64,000 nucleotides of DNA from Phaeobacter gallaeciensis DSM 26640 (GTDB lineage Bacteria > Pseudomonadota > Alphaproteobacteria > Rhodobacterales > Rhodobacteraceae). The stretch spans positions 557,501-621,500 of the forward strand of contig NC_023137.1 in NCBI RefSeq assembly GCF_000511385.1, given 5' to 3'. The translations under genes and the position numbers were made by a program. The stretch's first letter is position 1. Every line of letters starts with the position of its first letter. Below are positions 53,031 through 62,764 of this stretch, one piece after another. Under the pieces are notes generated by a model, which saw only the letters and a list, made by a program, of their open reading frames with translations, was not told the origin of the DNA and made no database searches.

Positions 53031-55436
53031 TCAGGCCTCCGGCGCGACGCGGCGCACCGCCCGCCAGAGTTCTTCCGCCGTCGCGGGCGCATTCAGCGCT
53101 GGATAGCTGCCACCATAAGCCCCAACCGCATCGCTGAGCGCGAGCCAGGCCGAGATCCCCAGCATGAACGGCGGCTCACCCACCGCTTTGGAGCGATAGA
53201 TGCTGTCCTCGCGGTTCTCGCCATTCCAAAGCGCGACATTGAACACATCCGGGCGGTCAGAACAGGCGGGGATCTTGTAGGTGGAGGGCGCATGGGTGCG
53301 CAGATTGCCGGTCTGATCCCAGACCAGTTCCTCTGTCGTGAGCCAGCCCGCGCCCTGCACATAAGCCCCTTCAACCTGCCCGATATCCAGCGCGGGGTTC
53401 AGCGAGGCACCCGCATCATGCAGCACATCGGCGCGCAGAATGCGGTTTTCGCCGGTCAGGCGATCAACAACAACCTCGGTGATCGCCGCACCATAGGCAA
53501 AGTAGAAAAACGGGCGCCCCTCGCCCTGAATGCGGTCCCATTCCAGTTTCGGGGTTTTGTAATACCCGGTAGACGACAGGCTGATGCGGCCCGTGTAGCA
53601 TTCCATAGCCGCGGCCTCAAAGCTCAGCTCTTCGCTGCCGATGATGACGCGATCGTCCTCAAACCGCACGGCCGCGGCTGGCTGCTGATAGCGCTCGGCC
53701 AGATAGGTCGCCATCCGGTCGCGGATGGTGTCGCAGGCGGCCTTCACCGCCATGCCATTGAGGTCGGTGCCGGAGGAGGCTGCCGTGGCCGAGGTATTTG
53801 GCACCTTGGCCGTGTCGGTGGCAGTGATCTTTACCTTGTCCAGCGAGATGCCAAAGCGGCTGGCCGCCACCTGTGCCACCTTCTGAAACAGGCCCTGACC
53901 CATTTCGGTGCCACCGTGGTTCAGATGGACCGAGCCATCCTGATAGACATGCACCAGCGCACCGGCCTGATTGAGATGGGTGAGGGTGAAGGAGATGCCG
54001 AATTTCACCGGCGAAAACGCGATACCGCGCTTGAGACGGTCACTATCAGCGTTCCACTTGGCGATCTCCGCCTTGCGGGTTGCATAGTCTGATGTGTCCA
54101 GCAGCTCTGCGGTCAGCTCGTGCAGGATGAAGTCCTCTACCGGCATATGGTAGGGGGTTGTCTGCACATCTAAGGCGGATGTGGTGACCTCGGCCGGGTC
54201 TGCCGTGGCACCGCGAGAGGCGAGATCGCCTGCCGCATCCGACGCGGGCGCAGAGCTGTCGTGGGGCGTGCCCCGTGGCGCAGTAGGGGACTGCATCGGT
54301 GCGTAGTAGTTGCGCTGGCGCAGCGCGACCGGGTCCAGCCCCAGCGCGTGGGCAGCATGGTCCATCAGCCGTTCGATGCCCACCATGCCCTGCGGGCCGC
54401 CAAAACCGCGATAGGCGGTGGCGCTTTGGCGGTTGGTTTTCAGCCGGTGGCTTTCGATACGAATTGCAGGGATCAGATAGGCGTTGTCGCTGTGCAGCAT
54501 GGCGCGATCTGCCACCGGCAGCGACAGATCCTGTGCCCAGCCGCAATCGACCAGATGGGTGAACTCAATCCCCTGAATGCGCCCCTCGGCGTCAAAGCCC
54601 GCGCGATAGGAAATGCGGAAGGCATGACGCTTGCCGGTGATGGTCATGTCGTCATCGCGGTCATAGCGCATCTTGCAGGTGCGACCGGTGGTGCGGGCGG
54701 CGATGGCGCAGGCGACAGCCAGAGCGTTGCCCTGGCTTTCCTTGCCACCAAAGCCACCGCCCATACGGCGGGTCTCAACCCGGACGGCGTGCATCGGCAG
54801 ACCGATGGCCTCGGCCACTTTGTGCTGGATTTCGGTGGGGTGCTGGGTCGAGGAGTTGACCAGCATGCCGCCGTCTTCCTGCGGCTGGGCCATGGCGGCC
54901 TGACCTTCTAGATAGAAATGTTCCTGCCCGCCGATCTCAAATGTATCCTCAACCACATGCGCGGCAGAGGCGATGGCGCTGTCTGCGTCACCTTTGGTGT
55001 AGATGCGGGGGCCGTCTTCAAACCGGCTGTCTGCGGCCAGAGCGTCCTCCAGCGTCAGGAGGGCGGGGCGTTCGGCGTAGCTGATCTTGCCCTTGCGCGC
55101 GGCCATCCGCGCGGCGCGGTGCGATTTTGCCACCACGAGAAACACCGGCTGGCCGATATAATGCACAGCACCCTTGGCCAAGAGCGGCTCATCATGGGCT
55201 GAGGGAGACACATCATTGTCAAAGGGCAGATCGTCAGCGGTCAGCACTGCAACCACACCGTCGCTTTGGCGGACGGCTTCCAGCTCTAGTGCGGTAACAT
55301 CACCATGGGCCACGGTGGAGAGGCCAAAGGCCAGATGCAGCGTGTCACGCGGTGCCGGAATATCATCGACATAGCGCGCCTGACCGGTCACATGCAGACG
55401 CGCCGCATCATGGGGCAGGGGTTTTGCAACAGCCAT
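53031..55436 (-). CDS. xdhB: Xanthine dehydrogenase molybdenum-binding subunit
   Basis: 801 aa from ATG 55436, overlapping the xdhA stop by one base; a GTG one codon earlier is possible. It carries the molybdopterin: MGGGFGGKESQ, the Arg of TAYRGFGGPQG, GGTEMGQGLFQK and the catalytic Glu in VGEPPFML. With XdhA it oxidises hypoxanthine and xanthine to urate. An Ala/Ser/Pro/Asp-rich insert of about 45 residues lies near residues 381-426 (54159-54296), between NYYAP and TTPYHMPVEDF, where related enzymes have only a few residues. It does not shift the frame and looks like a flexible loop. Confidence 0.95.
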   Translation of the reverse strand: MAVAKPLPHDAARLHVTGQARYVDDIPAPRDTLHLAFGLSTVAHGDVTALELEAVRQSDGVVAVLTADDLPFDNDVSPSAHDEPLLAKGAVHYIGQPVFLVVAKSHRAARMAARKGKISYAERPALLTLEDALAADSRFEDGPRIYTKGDADSAIASAAHVVEDTFEIGGQEHFYLEGQAAMAQPQEDGGMLVNSSTQHPTEIQHKVAEAIGLPMHAVRVETRRMGGGFGGKESQGNALAVACAIAARTTGRTCKMRYDRDDDMTITGKRHAFRISYRAGFDAEGRIQGIEFTHLVDCGWAQDLSLPVADRAMLHSDNAYLIPAIRIESHRLKTNRQSATAYRGFGGPQGMVGIERLMDHAAHALGLDPVALRQRNYYAPMQSPTAPRGTPHDSSAPASDAAGDLASRGATADPAEVTTSALDVQTTPYHMPVEDFILHELTAELLDTSDYATRKAEIAKWNADSDRLKRGIAFSPVKFGISFTLTHLNQAGALVHVYQDGSVHLNHGGTEMGQGLFQKVAQVAASRFGISLDKVKITATDTAKVPNTSATAASSGTDLNGMAVKAACDTIRDRMATYLAERYQQPAAAVRFEDDRVIIGSEELSFEAAAMECYTGRISLSSTGYYKTPKLEWDRIQGEGRPFFYFAYGAAITEVVVDRLTGENRILRADVLHDAGASLNPALDIGQVEGAYVQGAGWLTTEELVWDQTGNLRTHAPSTYKIPACSDRPDVFNVALWNGENREDSIYRSKAVGEPPFMLGISAWLALSDAVGAYGGSYPALNAPATAEELWRAVRRVAPEA

Positions 55437-56830
55437 CACTTCACCTCCAGCACATGGGTCGGTGCGCTCGTCTGACCCAGATCCTCAAAATAGCGGGTGA
55501 GCATATTGGCCGCCGTCTCCAGCCGGTAATCGGCAGAGGCGCGCATGTCGCTCATCGGGGTGAAGTCGCGGGCAAATTCGCCCCGCGCGGTGGCGAGTGT
55601 TGCTGCCGACATGACTTGGCCGACCAGCGCGGCTTCCACATGGCTGGCGCGTTTCGGGACGCCGGCCATGCCGCCAAAGGCGATGCGCGCAGCGGTGATC
55701 TGGCCGTTTTTCACGGTCAGGTTGAACGCCCCCAGAACGGCAGAGATATCCTGATCGAACCGTTTGGAGAGCTTGTAGACGCGTAAGCCGTCACTTTGAT
55801 CCGTTGGAAGTGCAGGCAGTGTGATCGCCTCGACAAATTCGCCGGGCTGGCGGTCCTGCTTGCCATAATCGATAAAGAAATCCTCAAGCGGCAGGCTGCG
55901 GCGGCTGTCACCCTTGCGCAGGTGCAGTGTCGCGCCAAGAGCGATCAGGGCTGGCGGATTGTCTCCGATGGGGGAGCCATTGGCGATATTGCCGCCAATG
56001 GTGGCGGCGGCGCGCACCTGCTGGCTGGCAAAGCGGCGCAGCATTTCGCCATAAGACGGGTGGCGCGCAGCGAGCGCGCTGCGCAGGCGGTTCATATCCA
56101 CCATCGCGCCGATGCGCAGGCTGCCGTCGGGCTGTTCGGTGATGTCTTTCAGATCCTCGCAGCCATCAAGGAAGATCACATCAGAGAGGTCGCGCAGCTG
56201 TTTGGTCACCCAGAGGCCAACATCCGTGGCGCCCGCAATCAGCGTCGCCTCGGGCCGCGCGGCATAGGCGGCAGCCAGTTGGTCGGCGGAGGTGGGGCGC
56301 AGAGACGTGGCATCACCGTCTGTTTCCGGCAGGCTGATCGCGTCTTCGCTGTGGAGCCAGTCGGGGATCGGTGCCACAGCGGCAGCCTCAGCGGCGCGGA
56401 TGATCGGGGCATAGCCGGTGCAGCGGCAGAGATTGCCTGCCAGCTGGTCGTCGTGATCCTGCGCGCCATTTTTATGGGCGGTCACCATCGACATGATAAA
56501 GCCCGGCGTGCAGAAACCGCATTGGCTGCCGTGGTGGGTGATCATCGCCTCTTGGACGGGATGCAGTTGACCATCGGGGCCAGCGGCCCCTTCGACGGTG
56601 CGAATGGATTTGCCGTGCAGTTGGGGCAGGAACAGGATGCAGGCGTTGAGCGGCTTGGCGCCGTGGTCATCGGTGACCATCACAGTGCAGGCGCCGCAGT
56701 CGCCCTCGTTACAGCCTTCCTTGGTGCCGGTGAGGCCGCGATCCTCGCGCAGCCAGTCCAGCAATGTCGCCGTCGGAGAGACCTCCGTCAGCGCGACCTC
56801 TTCACCGTTCAGCCGAAAGGTGATTGTCAT
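55436..56830 (-). CDS. xdhA: Xanthine dehydrogenase FeS/FAD subunit
   Basis: 464 aa. The first [2Fe-2S] cluster uses C40, C45, C48 and C64; the second uses C104, C107, C135 and C137. The FAD domain (about 180-350) has [17 protein letters not shown] and the [15 protein letters not shown] loop; a CO-dehydrogenase flavoprotein C-terminal domain closes the chain. It takes electrons from the molybdenum site of XdhB and passes them through the clusters and FAD to NAD. It is the first gene of the seven-gene run and is divergent from dnaE across 381 bp. Confidence 0.95.
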   Translation of the reverse strand: MTITFRLNGEEVALTEVSPTATLLDWLREDRGLTGTKEGCNEGDCGACTVMVTDDHGAKPLNACILFLPQLHGKSIRTVEGAAGPDGQLHPVQEAMITHHGSQCGFCTPGFIMSMVTAHKNGAQDHDDQLAGNLCRCTGYAPIIRAAEAAAVAPIPDWLHSEDAISLPETDGDATSLRPTSADQLAAAYAARPEATLIAGATDVGLWVTKQLRDLSDVIFLDGCEDLKDITEQPDGSLRIGAMVDMNRLRSALAARHPSYGEMLRRFASQQVRAAATIGGNIANGSPIGDNPPALIALGATLHLRKGDSRRSLPLEDFFIDYGKQDRQPGEFVEAITLPALPTDQSDGLRVYKLSKRFDQDISAVLGAFNLTVKNGQITAARIAFGGMAGVPKRASHVEAALVGQVMSAATLATARGEFARDFTPMSDMRASADYRLETAANMLTRYFEDLGQTSAPTHVLEVK

Positions 56831-57211
56831 GTCAGAAACCCGTCGCGTTACTCTGGTTTTCCCTTGGTGCCATCCCTTCGATGCGACGTAGAAGACATGG
56901 CGGGCCTTGGTAGCTCTGTTGCCGATAGCCTAGAAAGCAGGCTGTTGTTCTGGCAAGGAAAAGTGACTCTGCCATGGAGCGGGGCGAACGCGCAAGATCC
57001 TTGCGGTGTGCCGGAGTATGCCGTTATTTTTGAAGGGTTTAATGCCGGATTGTCGCAGGGTTTCGGGCGGATCTTGATAAGACTTTCAAAGAAAGCGGAA
57101 TAATAAGCGCCCAATTTTGCGGCAATTGAAAAAGTCTGCCCGGCGCCGGAAGTTGGTTACCCGAGTGTGGAAGCGCTTTAACCTTGGTGGTGCTGGCGGT
57201 AGCTTGGCGGC
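56831..57211. other. Divergent promoter region of xdhA and dnaE
   Basis: 381 bp with the 5' regions of both genes. AT-richer pieces lie around 57020-57140. Open frames that cross it are antisense to xdhA and have no coding support. I see no riboswitch, repeat or clear operator. Confidence 0.45.
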
Positions 57212-60200
57212 ATGACAAATGCTCCCCGATTCATTCATCTTCGCACCCATACCGAATATTCGCTCTTGGAAGGCGCGCTGCGGCTGAAGAAGCTGCCGGA
57301 TCTCTGCAAAAAACACGAGATGCCCGCGATTGCGGTGACCGACACCAACAACCTGTTTGCCGCACTGGAATTTTCCGTTGGGGCCAGCGGGGCCGGGGTG
57401 CAGCCGATCATGGGCTGTCAGGTGGATCTGCGGTTTACTGAACCTGCCCCCGGAGAACGGCCGAAACCGCCCGCTCCGCTGGTGCTGCTGGCGCAGAGCG
57501 AGACCGGGTATGAGCATCTGATGAAGCTGAATTCCTGCCTATATATGCGCGAAGGCAGTGAGCTGGCGCATGTAACGCTGGAGGAGCTTGCGGCGCATTC
57601 TGAAGATGTGATCTGCCTCAGCGGCGGACCGGATGGGCCGGTGGGGCGGCTGTTGCAGATGGGGCAGCGTCCGGCGGCTGAGGCATTGATGCAGCGGCTG
57701 AAAGAGATGTTCCCGGATCGTCTGTATGTGGAGTTGCAGCGTCATCCTGGTGAGCATGGCCAACCGGAAGCGGAGCAGGCGACCGAGCGTGGCCACGTGG
57801 AAATGGCCTATGCGATGGATCTGCCGCTGGTTGCCACCAATGACGTCTATTTCCCGAATACAGAAATGTATGAGGCACACGACGCGATGATCTGCATCGC
57901 CGAGGGCGCCTATGTCGATCAGGCCGAACCACGGCGGCGTCTGACCGCGCAGCATTACTTCAAGAGCCAGGAAGAGATGGTGGCGCTGTTTGCCGACCTG
58001 CCCGAGGCGATTGAGAACACGGTGGAGATCGCCAAGCGCTGTGCCTTCATGGCGTACCGCCGCGACCCGATCCTGCCGAAGTTCGCCGATGATGAGGTCG
58101 CCGAGCTGCGCCGCATCGCCAACGAAGGCCTGCAGCAGCGGCTGGCGGTGATCCCCCATGCGGTGAGCGTCGAGGAATATCAGGAACGGCTCGATTTCGA
58201 GTTGGGCATCATCGAGGGGATGGGCTTCCCGGGCTACTTCCTGATCGTTGCCGACTTTATCCAATGGGCTAAGGATCATGACATTCCGGTGGGACCGGGG
58301 CGGGGTTCCGGTGCGGGTTCCCTCGTGGCCTATGCGCTGACCATCACCGACCTTGACCCGCTGCGTTACTCCCTGCTGTTCGAGCGTTTCCTCAACCCGG
58401 AACGGGTGTCGATGCCCGACTTCGACATCGACTTCTGCATGGACCGCCGCGAGGAGGTGATCAAATACGTGCAGGAGAAGTATGGCCGTGACAAAGTTGG
58501 CCAGATCATCACCTTTGGCGCGCTGTTGTCCAAGGCGGCGGTGCGCGACATGGGGCGGGTTTTGCAGATGCCTTATGGCCAGGTGGACCGGCTCTCGAAG
58601 CTGATCCCGGTTGAGGGCGTGAAGCCGATGTCTATCGTGGACTCCCTAAAGGAAGAGCCGCGCTTGCGTGAGGAAGCCGAGAACGAAGAGGTTGTCGACC
58701 GGCTGCTGAAATACGGCATGCAGGTTGAGGGGCTGTTGCGCTCTGCGGGCACCCACGCGGCGGGGGTGGTGATCGGTGATCGGTCGCTGGATGCGCTGGT
58801 GCCGCTTTATCGCGATCCGCGCTCGGATATGCCCGCGACCCAGTTCAACATGAAATGGGTGGAGCAGGCGGGGCTGGTGAAGTTCGACTTCCTCGGCCTC
58901 AAGACGCTGACCGTGATCCAGAACGCGATGGATCTGATTTTCCAGTCGGGCCGTGACCTGCATGTGGCCGCCGATGGCACCCAGCTTTATGATCCGCCGG
59001 AGGGGGCAGAGAACCAGATCAACGCCATTCCGCTGGACGACAAGGTCACCTATGACCTCTACTCGCGGGCTAAGACGGTGGCGGTGTTCCAGGTGGAATC
59101 CACCGGTATGATGGATGCGCTGAAGCGTATGAAACCCACCTGTATCGAGGATATCGTGGCGCTGGTGGCCCTCTATCGTCCCGGTCCGATGGAAAACATC
59201 CCGGTCTATTGCGAGGTGAAGAACGGCCTGCGCGAGATTACCTCTGTGCATCCACTGATCGACCATATCCTTGAGGAAACTCAAGGTATTATCGTTTATC
59301 AGGAACAGGTGATGCAGATCGCCCAGGTGATGGCGAATTACACGCTGGGCGGCGCGGATCTGTTGCGTCGCGCCATGGGTAAGAAGATCAAAGAGGCGAT
59401 GGACGCCGAGCGCCCGAAGTTTGAAAAAGGTGCGGCGGAAAATGGCGTTCCGGCCAAGAAGGCCTCGGAAGTGTTCGACCTTCTGGAGAAATTCGCCAAC
59501 TACGGCTTCAACAAATCCCACGCGGCGGCCTATGCGGTGGTCAGCTACCAGACCGGCTGGCTGAAGGCGAACCACCCGGTGGAATTCATGGCGGGCGTCA
59601 TGAACTGCGATATCCATCTGACGGATAAGCTGGCGATCTACTTCGAAGAGGTCAAAAAAGGCCTGCGCCTGCCTTATGTGCCGCCCTGTGTGAACCGCTC
59701 CGAGGCAACATTCAATGTGGTCAAAGGCGAGCTGGTTTATGCGCTGGGCGCGCTGAAAAACGTTGGCGTCGAGGCAATGCGGCTGGTGACGGCGGCGCGG
59801 CGGGAGAGCGGTGAGGACAAACCCTTTGCCACGCTGTTTGATTTTGCCCGCCGGGTGGATTTGAAAAAGGTCGGCAAACGCCCCTTGGAAATGCTGGCAC
59901 GGGCCGGTGGGTTTGACCAGCTGGACCCCAACCGCCGTCGGGTGTTTGATAGCCTCGGCGCGCTGGTGGACTATTCGTCCGCCGTACATGATCAGCGCAA
60001 TTCCAGTCAGGTGTCATTGTTTGGTGAGGCCGGGGAGGATCTGCCGGAGCCGCGTCTGCCCGGCACGCCGGACTGGCTACCTGCTGAGCGGCTCTCCGAG
60101 GAGTTCAAGGCGATCGGCTTCTACCTCTCGGGCCATCCGCTGGACGACTATATGCCTGCATTGAAACGCAAGGATGTGATGACGCTGGACGAGGTGACAG

Positions 60201-60724
60201 CCAAGGCGGAGCGCGGGCCGTTCATGGCTAAGATGGCTGGTGTTGTCGCCGGTCGGCAGGAGCGCAAATCAGCACGCGGCAACCGCTTTGCCTTTGCCCA
60301 GCTGTCGGACACCAGTGGCGGGTATGAGGTCACGCTGTTTTCCGAAGTGCTGGAGAAGTCACGCGAATTTCTGGAAACCGGCGCCAAGGTGGTGATCACT
60401 GCCGAGGCCACAATGGAAAGCGATCAGCTGAAACTGCTGGTGCGGTCCGTCGGGCCCGTGGATGCGGCGATCGCCGATGCTGGGCGCAGTTCGCTGCGGG
60501 TCTATGTCTCGGACGCGAAGGCCGTAGCGACTGTGGCGCAGGTGCTTGAGGATGCGAAGAAAGCCGCCCGCAACGCCGCGCGCGGGGAGGTCTATATGTA
60601 CCTGCAGGATCCCGGCCTGCCTGGGGATGTTGAGATGGATCTGGGCCAGCCCTTCCCCATCAACCCCCAGATCAAAGGCGCGCTGAAATCACTGGACGGC
60701 GTGATGGATGTGGAGGAGATTTGA
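57212..60724 (+). CDS. dnaE: DNA polymerase III alpha subunit
   Basis: 1170 aa, the usual length for DnaE1. It is the replicative polymerase subunit. The PHP domain opens with HLRTHTEYSLLEGA (residues 9-22). The palm has GPGRGSGAGS at 361-370 and the catalytic pair D403/D405 in PDFDIDFCMDRRE. Helix-hairpin-helix and OB-fold regions follow, the latter near GVVAGRQERKSARGNRFAF (about 1010-1030). The Shine-Dalgarno before ATG 57212 is weak (TTGGCGGC). It stands alone, with 125 bp to the next gene. Confidence 0.98.
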   Translation: MTNAPRFIHLRTHTEYSLLEGALRLKKLPDLCKKHEMPAIAVTDTNNLFAALEFSVGASGAGVQPIMGCQVDLRFTEPAPGERPKPPAPLVLLAQSETGYEHLMKLNSCLYMREGSELAHVTLEELAAHSEDVICLSGGPDGPVGRLLQMGQRPAAEALMQRLKEMFPDRLYVELQRHPGEHGQPEAEQATERGHVEMAYAMDLPLVATNDVYFPNTEMYEAHDAMICIAEGAYVDQAEPRRRLTAQHYFKSQEEMVALFADLPEAIENTVEIAKRCAFMAYRRDPILPKFADDEVAELRRIANEGLQQRLAVIPHAVSVEEYQERLDFELGIIEGMGFPGYFLIVADFIQWAKDHDIPVGPGRGSGAGSLVAYALTITDLDPLRYSLLFERFLNPERVSMPDFDIDFCMDRREEVIKYVQEKYGRDKVGQIITFGALLSKAAVRDMGRVLQMPYGQVDRLSKLIPVEGVKPMSIVDSLKEEPRLREEAENEEVVDRLLKYGMQVEGLLRSAGTHAAGVVIGDRSLDALVPLYRDPRSDMPATQFNMKWVEQAGLVKFDFLGLKTLTVIQNAMDLIFQSGRDLHVAADGTQLYDPPEGAENQINAIPLDDKVTYDLYSRAKTVAVFQVESTGMMDALKRMKPTCIEDIVALVALYRPGPMENIPVYCEVKNGLREITSVHPLIDHILEETQGIIVYQEQVMQIAQVMANYTLGGADLLRRAMGKKIKEAMDAERPKFEKGAAENGVPAKKASEVFDLLEKFANYGFNKSHAAAYAVVSYQTGWLKANHPVEFMAGVMNCDIHLTDKLAIYFEEVKKGLRLPYVPPCVNRSEATFNVVKGELVYALGALKNVGVEAMRLVTAARRESGEDKPFATLFDFARRVDLKKVGKRPLEMLARAGGFDQLDPNRRRVFDSLGALVDYSSAVHDQRNSSQVSLFGEAGEDLPEPRLPGTPDWLPAERLSEEFKAIGFYLSGHPLDDYMPALKRKDVMTLDEVTAKAERGPFMAKMAGVVAGRQERKSARGNRFAFAQLSDTSGGYEVTLFSEVLEKSREFLETGAKVVITAEATMESDQLKLLVRSVGPVDAAIADAGRSSLRVYVSDAKAVATVAQVLEDAKKAARNAARGEVYMYLQDPGLPGDVEMDLGQPFPINPQIKGALKSLDGVMDVEEI

Positions 60725-60849
60725 GGGTGTAGACCTTCGCTTGCTCCGCTGACAGGCCGGGTGCGGCCCTCAATACCGAGACGGATCATTTGCGCGACCC
60801 TTGCCCATCCCATCTACGCGAAAGCGTCTGACCCTAAGGACCCATTGCC

Positions 60850-61380
60850 GTGATTGACCATCCAGACCTCACCCTGCGGGTTGCAGATATGGCGGATGCG
60901 TCCAGCCTGGCGGCGCTGTCGCTGGAGGTCTGGGTCGGGACCTATTTGCGTGAGGGGGTGAGCGGGTTCTTTGCCGACTATGTGCTGGCGGAGCTGACGG
61001 CAACGCGGTTTGCAGCGCATCTGGCCAACCCGCAGGAGCATTTTATTGTCTCGCAAAACAGGGTTGGCATTGATGGCTATATCCGCATCAGTCGCGGGAG
61101 TCCGGGGCCGGCCCCGGGCTGTTCGGACGTGGAGATCACCACGCTTTATGTGCAGCCGCGCCACCATGGGCGGGGAATCGGGACTGCCTTGTTGCGCGCG
61201 GCGTTGGCCCATTGCGCGGAGGCGGGTGTGGCGCGGGTCTGGCTGGCCAGCAATGCCGAAAATACGCCGGCCAAGGCGTTCTACCTGTCACAGGGTTTTG
61301 AGCGCATCGGCGAGACGCAGTTTGTGATCAACGATCAGTCGTATCTGAATGACGTCTTCGCGCGCAATTGCCAGGACTGA
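60850..61380 (+). CDS. GNAT family N-acetyltransferase
   Basis: 176 aa from GTG 60850 with AAGGA 8 nt before it. The acetyl-CoA-binding motif A is QPRHHGRGIGTALLRAALAH, where RGIGTA is the pyrophosphate loop. The C-terminal part ends with KAFYLSQGFERIGET, the usual GNAT beta5-alpha4 element. It transfers an acetyl group to an amine or protein N-terminus; the acceptor is unknown. It is convergent with the ROK regulator (10-bp gap) and downstream of dnaE. Confidence 0.88.
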   Translation: MIDHPDLTLRVADMADASSLAALSLEVWVGTYLREGVSGFFADYVLAELTATRFAAHLANPQEHFIVSQNRVGIDGYIRISRGSPGPAPGCSDVEITTLYVQPRHHGRGIGTALLRAALAHCAEAGVARVWLASNAENTPAKAFYLSQGFERIGETQFVINDQSYLNDVFARNCQD

Positions 61381-61389
61381 ACAGCGTTC

Positions 61390-62592
61390 TCAGAGCGCAG
61401 TGTTGAAAACGGAATTGGTGTCCAGAAGATATTGCGAGATCACCGGGCCGCTGGCGGCGCCGATGGCGCGGGCGTTGGGGCCGATGGCGCCGCATTCGAT
61501 GCGGGGCAGGATCAGACCGCGGGCGTCGAGAGCTGCCAAAGCGGTGCGGGTGCGGTCAACCAGTGCCGCGCGGATGCTGTCTGGCAGGGCACCGTCGATC
61601 AGCACCGCTTCGAAATCAATCACTGCGCAGGTTGCGAGGCTGGCGCGGGCGATGGCGTCGGCGGCCTGATCCAACCAGGGGGTGACCTCGGCGTCCAGCC
61701 CGGACCAATGCATTGGCAGTTGCCAGAGCTGGCCGGGATCCTTGCCTGCATCGCGCAGGTGTTGCTCGAGGAGATGGATGGAGGCAAGATCGAGAAGCTT
61801 GGCCTCCCGTCCGTCAGGACCGAGCATCGACAGGGAGCCAAGCGCGCCGGCATTGCCTTGATTGCCCTCCAGCACCCGGTGGTTCAGCACTACGCCGCCA
61901 CCGATGAAGGCCCCGACGAAGAAATAGGCATAGTCGCGGTAGGCCTTGCCCCGCCCATACATATGTTCGGCGCGGCAGGCGGCAGTGGCGTCATTGACTA
62001 CATGCACGGGCAGGGCGCTGAAGTGAGAAATTTCAGATGGGAAATCAACCGTCTGCCAGTCGGCTAGTGCCTCTGCGGGGGCGTTGATTTGGGCATGCCA
62101 GGTCCAGAGCTGGAAGGGGGCGGCGACGCCGATGCCGCAGATGCGGGGGTGCAACTCTGACGGCAGTGCAGCCTCGATCTGGCGTATGCTGTCGCGCAGG
62201 AAGTCAAAGACCACCGCGGGCGTCGGATAGGGGTAGCGCAGCCTGAGTTGCTGGCGGACTGCACCACAGACATCCATCAGCAGCACCTCGACGCTGCGAC
62301 GTCCAATCTTCAGCCCGTAGGAGAACAGCCCATCCGGGTTGAGACCCATGGGCACCGACGGCTTGCCAACCCGGCCGCGCTGGGTTTCGCCACGCATTAG
62401 CAGCCCATCGGTTTCGAGTTTGCGCAGGATGACGGAGACAGTCTGCGGCGACAGGCCGGTGCCGCGGGCCAACGCGCTGCCCGGCATCGCCCCGTTGCGC
62501 TGCAGGAGAGACAGGATCAGCCGTTCGTTGAAGACGCGGACACCGGTCTGATTGACACCGCCGCTCAGGGATCTGGCTTGCTCTTGTTCCAT
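61390..62592 (-). CDS. ROK family transcriptional regulator
   Basis: 400 aa from ATG 62592; a GTG six codons earlier is an alternative. An N-terminal winged helix (about 15-75) has GAMPGSALARGTGLSPQTVS and is followed by a ROK kinase-like domain with GVGVAAP-like GIGVAAPFQLW, VVNDATAACRAEHMYGRG and FVGAFIGGGVVLN. The zinc motif CxCGxxGC found in many ROK proteins is absent. It would sense a sugar and repress the divergent sugar ABC genes. The kinase active-site Asp survives in VVNDATAA, but catalysis is not expected in repressors of this type. Confidence 0.9.
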   Translation of the reverse strand: MEQEQARSLSGGVNQTGVRVFNERLILSLLQRNGAMPGSALARGTGLSPQTVSVILRKLETDGLLMRGETQRGRVGKPSVPMGLNPDGLFSYGLKIGRRSVEVLLMDVCGAVRQQLRLRYPYPTPAVVFDFLRDSIRQIEAALPSELHPRICGIGVAAPFQLWTWHAQINAPAEALADWQTVDFPSEISHFSALPVHVVNDATAACRAEHMYGRGKAYRDYAYFFVGAFIGGGVVLNHRVLEGNQGNAGALGSLSMLGPDGREAKLLDLASIHLLEQHLRDAGKDPGQLWQLPMHWSGLDAEVTPWLDQAADAIARASLATCAVIDFEAVLIDGALPDSIRAALVDRTRTALAALDARGLILPRIECGAIGPNARAIGAASGPVISQYLLDTNSVFNTAL

Positions 62593-62645
62593 GCGGCGGA
62601 CCCTAATCACGCTTCGAGGTCTAAGGAAAGTGCGGACATCGATTT

Positions 62646-62670
62646 AATAAGTCAAGTTGATTTACTTATT
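62646..62670. promoter_or_regulatory. 25-bp inverted repeat, operator candidate for the ROK regulator
   Basis: AATAAGTCAA (62646-62655) and TTTACTTATT (62661-62670) pair over 10 positions with one mismatch around GTTGA. It lies 54 bp upstream of the ROK start and 95 bp upstream of frcB. It is an AT-rich island in GC-rich DNA and fits the size of ROK family operators. Confidence 0.6.
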
Positions 62671-62764
62671 GACAGAAAGGTCAGAATCACGGCCCTCTAT
62701 GGGCGACACGACGGCTGGCCCGTCCTGTTTTTGTTTGTGCGTTATGATGCTGAGGGAGGACATC

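Noticed and set aside
52338..54092. Long plus-strand frame opposite xdhC/xdhB
   Set aside because: Shadow of the xdh genes; His/Arg/Gln-rich composition and no start signal.
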